This document shows, one piece after another, positions 55,105 through 63,877 of a DNA stretch of 64,000 nt. Below the pieces are notes generated by a model. That model had not been told where the DNA came from, did not search any database, and was given only the letters and a program-made list of their open reading frames with translations. Every line of letters starts with the position of its first letter. Positions within the stretch are counted from its first letter, which is position 1. A program made the position numbers and the translations under genes. Source of the DNA: Cryomorphaceae bacterium (lineage in GTDB: Bacteria > Bacteroidota > Bacteroidia > Flavobacteriales_D > Crocinitomicaceae); assembly GCA_027483605.1 (NCBI GenBank), contig JAIXUE010000026.1, positions 1 through 64,000 on the forward strand. The letters are read 5' to 3'.

Positions 55105-56304
55105 TTACGAAGTCCTGCGCAATAAAAATCTGACAGGGAAATAGGTAAACAAAAAAGCTAATGCGCTGGAAGCGAAGAGTATGCTCGTGAAGTCTTTTAC
55201 TTTGAAAACGATCGGAAACGGCACGTTAGCTCCTGGCACAATCAACCAACCAAAATATTGCTGACACCAACAGATGAGCAGGCCAAAAAGCAAGCCAAAT
55301 GATATGCCAAGGAAGGAAAGCAACAAGCCTTCGAAAAAGAATATTTGAAAACGATTTTGTGAAGTCATTCCAAGCGCTTTTAAAATTTGCAAATTGGCTT
55401 GTTTCTCGTGGATCAGCATGGTCAGTGTGGCAATCAAATTAAAGGACGCCAGAACAAAAACAAATAACAAGATCACAAACACCACTAGGCGTTCAGAACG
55501 ACTCGTTTTGTAAATCAATTCGTTCTTTTCCAATTGGGTCTTCACTAAAAAGTCCGGACCAACTAATTGCTTGATGCGCTTTTGAATCTCCAGTAAATCC
55601 ATCTTCGGATCAGTGTAAATATGGATTCTAGTTACCGCACCTTCTTGATCAAAAAGCTGACTAGCTGCCGTATAATCCCAGAGCAACGCAGTGCTGTTGA
55701 GTTCTTGGTTGTAATTGAGTGCGCCCGCAACTTCGATAGTTTGGATATGAAATGGCGTTTTACCCAACTTCATTTTCATGTTGCGTTTGGGCGCATACAA
55801 CTGAATATTGTTTTGCTCAGAGCCTAGGCCTAATTTGAGTTTTGAAAAAACATCGGCACCCAAAAATACAAATCCTGGATTGTTCAAGTAAGCCACACCT
55901 ACCTGATTGATCAGGTGTTTTTTGACCTGTGCTTGCTCTACAAATTCGGCGTCAACGGCGTGCATGTTGGCGTTGATCCACCTTTGATTTTTACGCAGCA
56001 CCACCAATTCTTCTAGCTCTTTACTGAACGCCTGAACGCCATTTATTGCTTTTAACTCTTGAAGGTCTATTTGACGTAAAAAAAAGGTTTTTCTACTTTG
56101 GTGCTGAATGGTGATTGGTGCATCAAATGAAGTGTAGAGCTTCGCAATCATTTGTTCGATGCCATTAAAAGCCGACAATAAAATGACCATGGCCGCTGTA
56201 CAAACAGCAATACCAACAACAGAAATTCTAGAAATAATGCTGACTATCGATCGTTTCGAACGACTAAATAGGTAACGTTTTGCTATGTAAAGCGCGGTTT
56301 TAAT
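55105..56304 (-). CDS. LolC/LolE-like ABC transporter permease with probable ATT start
   Basis: An inner-membrane permease of the LolC/E-FtsX/MacB class, which extracts lipoproteins for outer membrane transport. The only ATG (56190) would cut off the conserved N-terminus. Reading upstream in frame gives KTALYIAKRYLFS and then ISRISVVGIAVCTAAMVILL, the family start, back to the rbfA stop codon. The only candidates in this stretch are ATT at 56304 (399 residues, normal length) and ATA at 56289. Four membrane segments are seen: one near 20-42 and three near 270-300, 315-345 and 365-390. The frame is the same as rbfA, so low-level readthrough of its TAA is another possibility. Confidence 0.82.
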   Translation of the reverse strand: MKTALYIAKRYLFSRSKRSIVSIISRISVVGIAVCTAAMVILLSAFNGIEQMIAKLYTSFDAPITIQHQSRKTFFLRQIDLQELKAINGVQAFSKELEELVVLRKNQRWINANMHAVDAEFVEQAQVKKHLINQVGVAYLNNPGFVFLGADVFSKLKLGLGSEQNNIQLYAPKRNMKMKLGKTPFHIQTIEVAGALNYNQELNSTALLWDYTAASQLFDQEGAVTRIHIYTDPKMDLLEIQKRIKQLVGPDFLVKTQLEKNELIYKTSRSERLVVFVILLFVFVLASFNLIATLTMLIHEKQANLQILKALGMTSQNRFQIFFFEGLLLSFLGISFGLLFGLLICWCQQYFGWLIVPGANVPFPIVFKVKDFTSILFASSALAFLFTYFPVRFLLRRTS

Positions 56305-56307
56305 CGC

Positions 56308-56643
56308 TTAGTTCTTGAGAAGTGCGTCGATCTTGAGAGCGTAATCAAGGGAGTCGTCTATGTGGAAAACCAAATCTGGGATTTTACGGAGGTTTTTGAG
56401 TCGTTTGCCTACCTCTAAGCGAATTTTACCTCGGTTGGCTTGAATGTTTTCCAAAACGACTTCTTTTTCAGGGCCCGCAAAAATACTGAGGTAAATTCTT
56501 GCCAAACTTAAATCTGAAGTAATGCGCACAACTGTAACCGAAACCATTGCTCCCAAACAAATTTCTGCAGCTTGTTTTCGAAAAAATGCGGCTAGCTCAG
56601 CCTGAATAACGGCTTCTATTTTTTGCTGACGGATAGAACTCAT
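56308..56643 (-). CDS. rbfA: 30S ribosome-binding factor A
   Basis: A 111-residue KH-like protein needed for 16S rRNA 5' end maturation. MSSIRQQKIEAVIQAELAAF and the middle VVRITSDLSLARIYLSIF match the family, as does PDLVFHIDDSLDYALKIDALL at the end. The start at 56643 is preferred over a start 30 bases upstream because a perfect -7 element (56648-56655) ends four bases before it. The permease gene follows three bases after the stop, in the same frame. Confidence 0.95.
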   Translation of the reverse strand: MSSIRQQKIEAVIQAELAAFFRKQAAEICLGAMVSVTVVRITSDLSLARIYLSIFAGPEKEVVLENIQANRGKIRLEVGKRLKNLRKIPDLVFHIDDSLDYALKIDALLKN

Positions 56644-56647
56644 ATTG

Positions 56648-56655
56648 CAAAGATA
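56648..56655 (-). promoter_or_regulatory. -7 element TATCTTTG of rbfA, leaderless type
   Basis: A perfect TAnnTTTG match on the minus strand four bases upstream of the ATG at 56643. Confidence 0.65.
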
Positions 56656-56694
56656 AGAATACTTGCAGCGCAAGCCCCCATCTAAACAAAAATG

Positions 56695-56702
56695 TATCTT
56701 TG
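56695..56702 (+). promoter_or_regulatory. -7 element TATCTTTG of the ABC transporter gene, leaderless type
   Basis: A perfect TAnnTTTG match five bases before the ATG at 56708. It is divergent from the identical element of rbfA 39 bases away. Confidence 0.65.
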
Positions 56703-56707
56703 TGTCA

Positions 56708-58546
56708 ATGTCTTACTATAAAGAAATATATAACTATACCTTTAAATACAAAGGGCTGGCTTGGGCTACCATTCTATTCAATTTGCTCTTTGTTGTATTC
56801 AATTTACTCTCGTTGGTGTTGTTTGTGCCGGTTTTGCAATTGATTTTTAAAAGCGGCGAAGAACTTACAGTAGTGCCTGCTCCAACGTTTCAGGGTGGTA
56901 TTTCCGGAATCATAGATTATGTCCGTGATGCCTATAATTTCGAAATGTATTCTTTGGTCAAAGCCGATCCCAAAGGCGCGCTACTCTTTGTTTGTGTAAG
57001 TGTCTTTTTGGCTTTTTTACTGAAAAATATTTTTAGGTACGGTGCGGTTTGGACACAATCAAAACTGAGAATGTGTGTGGTGCGCGATGTGCGCGGAGCG
57101 CTTTTTGAAAAATCACTGCGGCTACCACTTGCCTATCACAGCAATGAGAAAAAGGGCGACTTAATGGCGCGCATGAATAGCGATGTCAACGAAATTGAAG
57201 TGGCAGTTGTGAGTTTGCTTGAATTGATTTTTCGAGAACCATTGGCAATCATCATCAATTTACTGACGCTCATTTACATGAGTCCGCAGCTCACCCTTAT
57301 TTCTTTACTATTGCTGCCGGTTTCTGCTTTTGTGATTTCAAGAATTGGAAAAAGCCTGAAGCGCACCGCACAAAAAACACAAGAGCAACTGGGTTTTCTA
57401 TATGCCTCCATGGATGAAAACCTCGGCGGTGTTCGGGTCATTAAAGCATTCAATGCCATTCGCTTTGTTGCCGACTCATTTGCACAAAAAAACAACCAGC
57501 ATCAAAAACTTGCTACACGCGTTTTTAGAAAACGAGACCTCTCGCCTTTAGTCAATGAAACACTTGGTGCAACGGTGCTTTTAGCGCTGGTCTACTTCGG
57601 TGGCAGACTCATTTTAAACGGCGAGCAAATCGGCTTAACAGGAGAAGTCTTTTTGACCTACATTATTGTTTTTTCACAGTTTCTTCGACCTATCCAGAGC
57701 GTGTCAAACAATATGGCCAACATGACCAAAGCTCAGGCGTCTCAGGATCGCATAAACAATTTGTTAAATGCAAGTGAAGTCGTTACTGACACCACCAACT
57801 CTCTGGATATCAAAAAATTCGATAATGAAATCAGCTTTCAACAAGTTGCTTTTTCTTACCAAGAACAAGCAGTGCTACAGCAGATTGATTGGACTGTCAA
57901 AAAAGGCAGTTTGGTTGCCATTGTTGGTGAATCTGGGAGCGGGAAATCTACGCTCATGGATTTACTACAGCGTTTTTATGATGTCACAAATGGCGCCATC
58001 TATATTGATGGCATCGACATACGAGACCTCCGTTTGGCGTCATTGCGCAACTTAATTGGTGTGGTGAGTCAAGAATCAATTTTGTTCAACCTGAGTGCGG
58101 CCCAAAACATCGCTTTTGGCGATGACAACCCAGACATGGAGAAAATCATTTCTGCGGCCCAAATCGCTAACGCGCATGAGTTTATCACAGCACTAGATAA
58201 CGGTTACGACACCATTTTAGGCGAGCGCGGCAACAAACTTTCCGGCGGACAAAAACAACGAATTGCTATAGCCCGTGCCGTTTACAAAGATCCAGCTATT
58301 CTCATTCTTGATGAAGCCACTTCTGCGCTAGACACCGCCTCAGAAACACTAGTGCAGCAAGCACTAGAAAAACTAATGGAAAACAGAACTTCTTTTGTGA
58401 TCGCTCACCGACTTTCTACCGTTCGCAATGCCGATGAAATTATTGTGCTCTCCAAAGGCAAAATTGTCGAGCGCGGACAACACGAAGAATTACTCACTAA
58501 ACCTAGCATTTACAAGGATCTTTGCTCCCTCCAAGGGTTGTCATAA
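56708..58546 (+). CDS. ABC exporter, fused permease-ATPase (MsbA-like)
   Basis: A 612-residue half-transporter with six hydrophobic segments (within about 15-345) and a C-terminal ATPase: Walker A GESGSGKSTL, Q-loop VVSQESILFN, signature LSGGQKQRIAIARA, Walker B ILILDEATSALD and IAHRLSTV. It is of the lipid/LPS exporter type, and MsbA-like lipid A flipping is plausible but not proven. The start at MSYYKEIYN (56708) follows the -7 element; a frame beginning at 56663 would start upstream of the transcript. Confidence 0.92.
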   Translation: MSYYKEIYNYTFKYKGLAWATILFNLLFVVFNLLSLVLFVPVLQLIFKSGEELTVVPAPTFQGGISGIIDYVRDAYNFEMYSLVKADPKGALLFVCVSVFLAFLLKNIFRYGAVWTQSKLRMCVVRDVRGALFEKSLRLPLAYHSNEKKGDLMARMNSDVNEIEVAVVSLLELIFREPLAIIINLLTLIYMSPQLTLISLLLLPVSAFVISRIGKSLKRTAQKTQEQLGFLYASMDENLGGVRVIKAFNAIRFVADSFAQKNNQHQKLATRVFRKRDLSPLVNETLGATVLLALVYFGGRLILNGEQIGLTGEVFLTYIIVFSQFLRPIQSVSNNMANMTKAQASQDRINNLLNASEVVTDTTNSLDIKKFDNEISFQQVAFSYQEQAVLQQIDWTVKKGSLVAIVGESGSGKSTLMDLLQRFYDVTNGAIYIDGIDIRDLRLASLRNLIGVVSQESILFNLSAAQNIAFGDDNPDMEKIISAAQIANAHEFITALDNGYDTILGERGNKLSGGQKQRIAIARAVYKDPAILILDEATSALDTASETLVQQALEKLMENRTSFVIAHRLSTVRNADEIIVLSKGKIVERGQHEELLTKPSIYKDLCSLQGLS

Positions 58547-58589
58547 ATGAAATCTATTTATCGAATACGATTGCATCTTTTTATTTGCT

Positions 58590-58597
58590 TAACTTTG
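58590..58597 (+). promoter_or_regulatory. -7 element TAACTTTG of the desaturase gene
   Basis: A perfect TAnnTTTG match 17 bases before the ATG at 58615. A TTG (58571-58573) lies 16 bases upstream, shorter than the usual spacing. Confidence 0.5.
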
Positions 58598-58614
58598 TTC
58601 TTTAATCCTGCTAA

Positions 58615-59718
58615 ATGAGTTACGCCCCCGTACAGTTCTCAAAAGAACACAACACTGAGTTTTATAAAACACTCAGGTCTAGAGTCAATGCCTATTTTAA
58701 AGAAAACAACATTGCTAAAACAGCGAATGCTGCCATGGTTTTCAAAACATTTGCTTTGCTCGCACTATTTCTCACCCCATATGGTTTCTTGTTTTGGCAA
58801 GAATTACCAACCCTCGCATATTATGGGCTTTGGGTTGTGATGGGTTTTGGCATGGCCGGAGTCGGTTTATCTGTTATGCACGACGCCAATCACGGTGCGT
58901 ATTCACGAAAAGAATGGGTCAATACCCTCGTGAGTAACGTCATGATCATTTTGGGTGGTAGTGCTAGAAACTGGCGCATTCAACACAACGTGTTACACCA
59001 CACATACACCAATGTAACCGATCACGACGAAGACATCGACCCGCCGCTATTTGCGTTGCGCTTTTCACCACATTCTGAATACCACGCCATCCACAGATTT
59101 CAACACCTCTATGCATGGTTTTTCTATGGCATGATGACACTCTTCTGGTACCTCACCAAAGATTACCAACAAGCGTTTCGTTACAAGAAAAAAGGTCTTA
59201 TCGAGGCGCAAGGCGTGTCTTTCGGACAGCACATGTTCAGGATCATCTTCTTTAAAATAATCTACACGGGTTTACTCCTTTTCTTGCCGATTTATTTTGG
59301 TGGTGCAAGCTGGGTAACCAATGTACTTGGCTTTTTGATTATGCAGTTCCTTTGCGGTCTTATTCTTGCCATGATTTTCCAACCTGCCCACATCGTTCCT
59401 ACCTCTACATTTCCTATGCCCAACAACTCAGGTGTTGTAGAAGCAGATTGGGCGGTTAGTCAGTTATACAATACTGCTAATTTTGCGCCAAAAGCCAAAT
59501 TGTTTTCTTGGTATGTAGGGGGTTTAAATTACCAGGTAGAGCATCACTTATTCCCTTCGATTTGCCATATTCACTACAACAAGATTTCGAAAATTGTTGA
59601 GCAAACCGCCAAAGACTTCAACTTGCCTTACCATTCTTACGACACTTTCGCTGCGGCCCTATCTGAGCACACCAAAATGTTGAAAAACTTAGGCAAACCC
59701 AATCCTGTTATCGCATAA
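58615..59718 (+). CDS. Membrane fatty acid (acyl-CoA/acyl-lipid) desaturase
   Basis: A 367-residue di-iron desaturase with about four membrane segments. Three histidine boxes are visible: H89-DAN-H93, H124-NVL-H128-H129, and Q307-VE-H310-H311. A glutamine opening the third box is the mark of front-end type (delta-6-like, linoleoyl-CoA desaturase-like) enzymes; no cytochrome b5 domain is fused. It would introduce a double bond into membrane acyl chains and help adjust fluidity. The exact position of the double bond cannot be read from the sequence. Confidence 0.92.
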   Translation: MSYAPVQFSKEHNTEFYKTLRSRVNAYFKENNIAKTANAAMVFKTFALLALFLTPYGFLFWQELPTLAYYGLWVVMGFGMAGVGLSVMHDANHGAYSRKEWVNTLVSNVMIILGGSARNWRIQHNVLHHTYTNVTDHDEDIDPPLFALRFSPHSEYHAIHRFQHLYAWFFYGMMTLFWYLTKDYQQAFRYKKKGLIEAQGVSFGQHMFRIIFFKIIYTGLLLFLPIYFGGASWVTNVLGFLIMQFLCGLILAMIFQPAHIVPTSTFPMPNNSGVVEADWAVSQLYNTANFAPKAKLFSWYVGGLNYQVEHHLFPSICHIHYNKISKIVEQTAKDFNLPYHSYDTFAAALSEHTKMLKNLGKPNPVIA

Positions 59719-59724
59719 ACGCCA

Positions 59725-60078
59725 ATGAATATTGAGGAACTACACCATTATTGTTCACTCAAACAAGGCGCTACCGATTGCTTTCCTTTTGACAACCGCA
59801 CCCTTGTTTTCAAGGTTTATGGTAAAATGTTCGCTTTGGTTGATATAGACACGTGCGCTGCCATCAACCTCAAATGCGACCCCGATTACGCAATAGAACT
59901 TCGCGAGCAATACACCGCTATTCAGCCTGGTTTTCACATGAATCACAAACACTGGAATACCATACAATTCAACAACGACGTCAACGATCTGCTTTTAAAA
60001 GAATTGATAGATCACTCCTATCACCTCGTTTACAAAGGGCTTCCTAAAAAAGTGCGCGATGAAAACCCGCTTAGATAA
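59725..60078 (+). CDS. MmcQ/YjbR family protein
   Basis: A 117-residue cyaY-like alpha/beta protein of the MmcQ/YjbR (DUF419) family: YCSLKQGATDCFPFDNRTLVFKV cannot be mistaken for the family start, followed by GKMFALVDID, PGFHMNHKHWNTIQFN and the C-terminal DHSYHLVYKGLPKK. The family is described as DNA-binding-like without a firm function. It starts six bases after the desaturase gene and overlaps the S4 gene by 20 bases. Confidence 0.9.
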   Translation: MNIEELHHYCSLKQGATDCFPFDNRTLVFKVYGKMFALVDIDTCAAINLKCDPDYAIELREQYTAIQPGFHMNHKHWNTIQFNNDVNDLLLKELIDHSYHLVYKGLPKKVRDENPLR

Positions 60079-60439
60079 ATTTCTTTGGGCCGTACGGCTC
60101 TCCAAAACACGTTCACAGGCTACCGAACTCATCTCAAAAGGCAAAGTTTTGCTCAATGAAAGCGCCATTAAACCTTCTAGGGAGGTCAAAGTTGGAGAAA
60201 TCATCACGCTGCTCAAACATAGCGCCCGCTTCCAATTCAAAGTATTACAAATATTAGATCGGCGCGTAGGTGCTCCACTTGTCAAAGATTATATACTAGA
60301 TATTACCTTACCGGAAGAAATCGAAAAACTAAAAATCTACCAAGAAGCACAAAGAAATTACCGACTTACAGACGGGAAGCCAACTAAAAAGGACCGTCGC
60401 GAGCTCGACCGCTTTATGGAAGATTGGCAAGAAGATTAA
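60059..60439 (+). CDS. S4-domain RNA-binding protein (Hsp15/HslR-like)
   Basis: A 126-residue protein with an N-terminal S4 domain (MKTRLDKFLWAVRLSKTRSQ, about 1-60) and a basic C-terminal tail (PTKKDRRELDRFMEDW). This is the Hsp15 arrangement; Hsp15 rescues 50S subunits carrying stalled nascent chains. It overlaps the MmcQ gene by 20 bases and the convergent dehydrogenase gene by four bases. Confidence 0.9.
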   Translation: MKTRLDKFLWAVRLSKTRSQATELISKGKVLLNESAIKPSREVKVGEIITLLKHSARFQFKVLQILDRRVGAPLVKDYILDITLPEEIEKLKIYQEAQRNYRLTDGKPTKKDRRELDRFMEDWQED

Positions 60440-61386
60440 GTGAATTCTTCTGCGAGAATTTTGTCGGCTAAAACGCTGCTTAACTTTACATAACTCTCTG
60501 TTGTCCAGCCACCTACATGAGGAGAAAGACTCACGTTATCGGCCTGCACAAGATATAAAAAGTCTGCTGGCATGTCTTGATCGAAAAAAGCTTCAAAGCT
60601 CTTCTTTTCATATTCCAACACATCTAAACCAGCTCCTTTGATTTGTCCGGATTGAAGACCCTGCACCAATGTACTTGTCTGCACAATTTTACCCCGCGAC
60701 AAATTCAACAAGTAAAATGGCTTCTTCATTTTCTGAAGAAATGCAGCATTAAAGAATTGTTTGGTCTCGCGGTTTTGAGGAATATGAAAACTCAGGACGT
60801 CGGCTTGTTCTTGAATGGCTTCTATTGTACACTCCTGTACAAAATGATCTCCAAAACCCGATTTATATTTGTCATAAGCCATTACCTTGACGTCAAAACC
60901 CCTAAGTTTTTTTGCAAATGCCGAGCCGTTATTTCCGTAGCCAATAATTCCTATTGTTTTGCCATCGAGCTCTTCACCTCTATTCGCTTCTCTATTCCAG
61001 ATTCCGCTACGCACTTCCTTATCTGCTTTGTGGAGTTTATTGAGCAAACCCAACAACATACCCAGCGCATGTTCTGCAACTGCATTTCGGTTTCCTTCCG
61101 GAGAATTATAAAGTTTGATATTGCGTGCTTTACACAATTGCGCATCTATGTTTTCTAAACCAGAGCCAGCTCTCGCTATAAACGCCAATGATGGACAATA
61201 CGCTAAAAACTCTTCATTGATGGTAAATCGAGACCGTATGACCAATCCAAAAGCCATCGGTAAAATTTGTTTCAAATCATCAAGTGAGGTTTCAAAATGT
61301 CTTTGACAAAAAAAGCCCGCGTTGGTGAGCCGCTCTTCAAGGACTGGATGAACGCTATCGATAAAGATGACCAGACGATTTTTCAT
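60436..61386 (-). CDS. D-2-hydroxyacid dehydrogenase (phosphoglycerate dehydrogenase-like)
   Basis: A 316-residue NAD-dependent enzyme. The Rossmann motif is GIIGYGNNGSAFAKKL (near 150); catalytic Arg lies in LSRGKIVQ (near 234) and the His in LSPHVGGWT (near 292), with a Glu between them. RAGSGLENID is the substrate-binding loop. 3-phosphoglycerate dehydrogenase (serine synthesis) is one possibility, but no serine genes are nearby and C-terminal ACT domains are absent, so the substrate is open. ATG at 61386 is chosen; TAATTTTA (61392-61399) ends five bases upstream. Confidence 0.88.
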   Translation of the reverse strand: MKNRLVIFIDSVHPVLEERLTNAGFFCQRHFETSLDDLKQILPMAFGLVIRSRFTINEEFLAYCPSLAFIARAGSGLENIDAQLCKARNIKLYNSPEGNRNAVAEHALGMLLGLLNKLHKADKEVRSGIWNREANRGEELDGKTIGIIGYGNNGSAFAKKLRGFDVKVMAYDKYKSGFGDHFVQECTIEAIQEQADVLSFHIPQNRETKQFFNAAFLQKMKKPFYLLNLSRGKIVQTSTLVQGLQSGQIKGAGLDVLEYEKKSFEAFFDQDMPADFLYLVQADNVSLSPHVGGWTTESYVKLSSVLADKILAEEFT

Positions 61387-61536
61387 TGATTTAAAATTAC
61401 TCAAAAAAACAGATTGGTCGAAAAAACAGCTTAAAAACCAAGATTTTTGGTCTTTTCTAATGAAACATCTCTTTGTTTAATAGGCGTTTCCTTCCTAAGA
61501 CCGGAGAAAAGCGCTTACAACGGCTTAAAATGCAAA

Positions 61537-63408
61537 TTAACGCCCTAAATGAACCAAAAGAACAGAAATATCGCTCGGTGAAACACCAGAAACACGAGAA
61601 GCTTGTCCAATTGTCGCGGGTTGAAGTTGAGAAAGCTTCTCTTTGGCTTCAATGCTCAAACTCTTAATTTGAGTATAATCTAAAGAAACTGGTAATTGCA
61701 AATTTTCTAAACGCTGGTGTTTTTGGGCTTGTTCTTCTTCACGCTCAATATAACCCTCATACTTCAATAATATTTCTGCTTGTTCTACAGCGAGCGGATT
61801 GAGCTCAAACACTTGGTTTACCGCTTCTGCGGTTAGCTCATTTACAGCTACAATATCTGCAAGTGAAATGTGCGGCCTTGTAATCAATGAGCTTGCCTTC
61901 ACTTGCTGTACGATCAATGCAGAATCTTTCTGAGCGAGCATTGGATTTGCCTCTAATGGACTAACTCCTATTTCTCGGAGCTTCGTTTCAAGTTGCTTGG
62001 TAAGTGTTTGTTTTTGCTCCACTTTGCGCAACGACTCTTCACTTGCCAATCCAATTTGGTGCCCTAAAGGAGTAAGTCTTTCATCGGCGTTGTCTTGTCG
62101 CAACAAAATCCTGAATTCAGCACGGCTCGTAAACATTCGATACGGCTCATTGGTTCCTTTTGTAATGAGGTCATCAATCAACACACCAATATATGCCTCG
62201 CTGCGCGTTAATATAAACGGATCGATCGCTTGTGCTTTTCTGTGTGCGTTGATACCCGCCATTAAACCCTGACAAGCAGCCTCTTCGTAACCTGTGGTTC
62301 CGTTGATTTGACCAGCAAAGAAAAGGTTTTCCACCAACTTCGTTTCCAATGAGTGCTTGAGCTGGGTTGGGGGGAAATAATCATACTCTATTGCATATCC
62401 AGGTCGGAACATTTTTACATTTTCAAAACCTGGAATGGTTTTCATTGCTGCATACTGAACATCTTCCGGTAAAGACGTGCTAAAACCATTTACATATATT
62501 TCAACCGTATTCCATCCTTCTGGCTCAACAAATATTTGATGGCGATCTCTGTCGGCAAAGCGCGAAATTTTATCCTCAATACTTGGACAATACCTTGGGC
62601 CACTGCTTTTAATGGCACCATTAAACATTGGGGAGCGATCAAAGCCTGTGCGAAGCAAATCGTGTGTTTGCTCATTGGTATAAGTAATGTGACACGGGAG
62701 CTGTTTAGTTAAAGCGCTAGTGCTGGTATAACTAAATTTTGAAGGGTCTGTATCACCTTCTTGTACTTCCATTTTGGAATAATCTAAGCTTCTACCATCC
62801 ACCCTTGGCGGTGTGCCGGTTTTCATCCTGCCGGCTTCAAATCCTAAATTGACCAAGGATTCCGTTAAACCAGTAGCTGCTTTTTCTCCGGCTCTTCCGC
62901 CTCCAAATTGCTTTTCACCAAGGTGAATTAACCCATTTAAAAAAGTGCCGTTAGTAAGAACCACAGTTGTTGCATAGATGGAGGTTCCCATCGCCATTTG
63001 TACGCCAACAACTTTGTGATTTTCAACTATAATTCCGACGCACATGTCTTGCCAAAAATCGACGTTTTGATTTTGCTCCAGTAAATAACGCCATTCCAAA
63101 GAAAAGAGCATTCTGTCGTTCTGGGTTCTTGGAGACCACATTGCTGGCCCTTTAGAGCGGTTCAACATCCTAAATTGAATTGCGCTTTTATCACTCACGA
63201 TTCCGGAGCCGCCTCCAAGGGCATCAATTTCCCTAATAATCTGACCTTTCGCTACCCCACCCATTGCTGGATTGCAACTCATCTGCGCAATGGTGTTCAT
63301 ATTCATGGTGACCAACAGGACCTTGCTGCCCATTTGAGCAGCAGCATTTGCTGCCTCACAACCAGCGTGACCAGCACCCACAACAATTACATCGTATTTA
63401 CCTAACAT
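61537..63408 (-). CDS. mnmG: tRNA uridine-5-carboxymethylaminomethyl(34) synthesis enzyme MnmG (GidA)
   Basis: A 623-residue FAD protein that with MnmE modifies the wobble uridine of several tRNAs. The N-terminal FAD-binding motif is VVGAGHAGCEAANAAAQMG; further signatures are GGVAKGQIIREIDALGG, TNGTFLNGLIH, MKTGTPPRVDGRS and GQINGTTGYEEAACQGL, all at expected places. The C-terminal helical domain is intact. In many bacteria this gene lies beside the replication origin and the par genes; here two parS sites lie directly upstream. The promoter is probably the near-consensus TACCGTTG overlapping the first parS site. Confidence 0.97.
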   Translation of the reverse strand: MLGKYDVIVVGAGHAGCEAANAAAQMGSKVLLVTMNMNTIAQMSCNPAMGGVAKGQIIREIDALGGGSGIVSDKSAIQFRMLNRSKGPAMWSPRTQNDRMLFSLEWRYLLEQNQNVDFWQDMCVGIIVENHKVVGVQMAMGTSIYATTVVLTNGTFLNGLIHLGEKQFGGGRAGEKAATGLTESLVNLGFEAGRMKTGTPPRVDGRSLDYSKMEVQEGDTDPSKFSYTSTSALTKQLPCHITYTNEQTHDLLRTGFDRSPMFNGAIKSSGPRYCPSIEDKISRFADRDRHQIFVEPEGWNTVEIYVNGFSTSLPEDVQYAAMKTIPGFENVKMFRPGYAIEYDYFPPTQLKHSLETKLVENLFFAGQINGTTGYEEAACQGLMAGINAHRKAQAIDPFILTRSEAYIGVLIDDLITKGTNEPYRMFTSRAEFRILLRQDNADERLTPLGHQIGLASEESLRKVEQKQTLTKQLETKLREIGVSPLEANPMLAQKDSALIVQQVKASSLITRPHISLADIVAVNELTAEAVNQVFELNPLAVEQAEILLKYEGYIEREEEQAQKHQRLENLQLPVSLDYTQIKSLSIEAKEKLSQLQPATIGQASRVSGVSPSDISVLLVHLGR

Positions 63409-63416
63409 GTGTATTG

Positions 63417-63432
63417 TGTTTCACGTGAAACA
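63417..63432. other. parS centromere site 1
   Basis: TGTTTCACGTGAAACA, a perfect 16-bp palindrome and an exact match to the bacterial parS consensus bound by ParB. It lies nine bases upstream of the mnmG start, in the intergenic gap. Confidence 0.92.
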
Positions 63433-63439
63433 ACGGTAA

Positions 63440-63877
63440 TTAGTTTATGTTTGTTTCACGTGAAACAAACATGTTTAAATAAAAATCTTCCTTTGCTCTC
63501 ATGATGCGTGCATCTTCGTTGGTCTTATCTTTGTACCCACATAAATGAAGTAGGCCATGAAAAACCACTCGATAAAATTCAAGCTCAAAGCTTTGCTGTA
63601 AAGAGAAGGCATTATCTTTAACCCGATCAATGGAAATCATTACATCTCCAGAAACTTCTGGAAAGTTAGAATAATCAAAAGTGATCACATCAGTAAAATA
63701 GTCGTGATTTAAATATTGTTTGTTTACCTCCAACAAATACTCATCATCCGTAAAAACAAGACTCAAGTCTTTAAGCACTTTTCCTTCTTGTTGAGCTAGA
63801 TCCTTTAAGGTTTCTTTTAATGCTCTTTTCGATACAAAACTCGGTATTTTAACACCAAGATTAACTATTGTCGTCAT
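63440..63877 (-). CDS. ybeY: Endoribonuclease YbeY (rRNA maturation factor)
   Basis: A 145-residue metal-dependent RNase involved in 16S rRNA 3' end processing and ribosome quality control. The signature is HGLLHLCGYKDKT, with two of the three usual metal-binding His; the third position is replaced by Lys/Asp, as I recall for other Bacteroidota. FTDDEYLLEVNKQYLNHDYFTDVITF is typical upstream. The last codons (FVSRETNIN) contain parS site 2. The start overlaps the stop of the upstream ATP-binding protein (ATGA). Confidence 0.94.
   Translation of the reverse strand: MTTIVNLGVKIPSFVSKRALKETLKDLAQQEGKVLKDLSLVFTDDEYLLEVNKQYLNHDYFTDVITFDYSNFPEVSGDVMISIDRVKDNAFSLQQSFELEFYRVVFHGLLHLCGYKDKTNEDARIMRAKEDFYLNMFVSRETNIN
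63452..63467. other. parS centromere site 2, inside ybeY
   Basis: A second exact TGTTTCACGTGAAACA, 35 bp centre to centre from site 1. It encodes the VSRET residues near the C-terminus of YbeY, so it is read both as protein and as a ParB binding site. Confidence 0.92.

Noticed and set aside
61387-61536. Gap between the dehydrogenase start and the mnmG end
   Set aside because: Apart from the near-consensus -7 element of the dehydrogenase gene (61392-61399) I see no hairpin, repeat or credible short gene in it.
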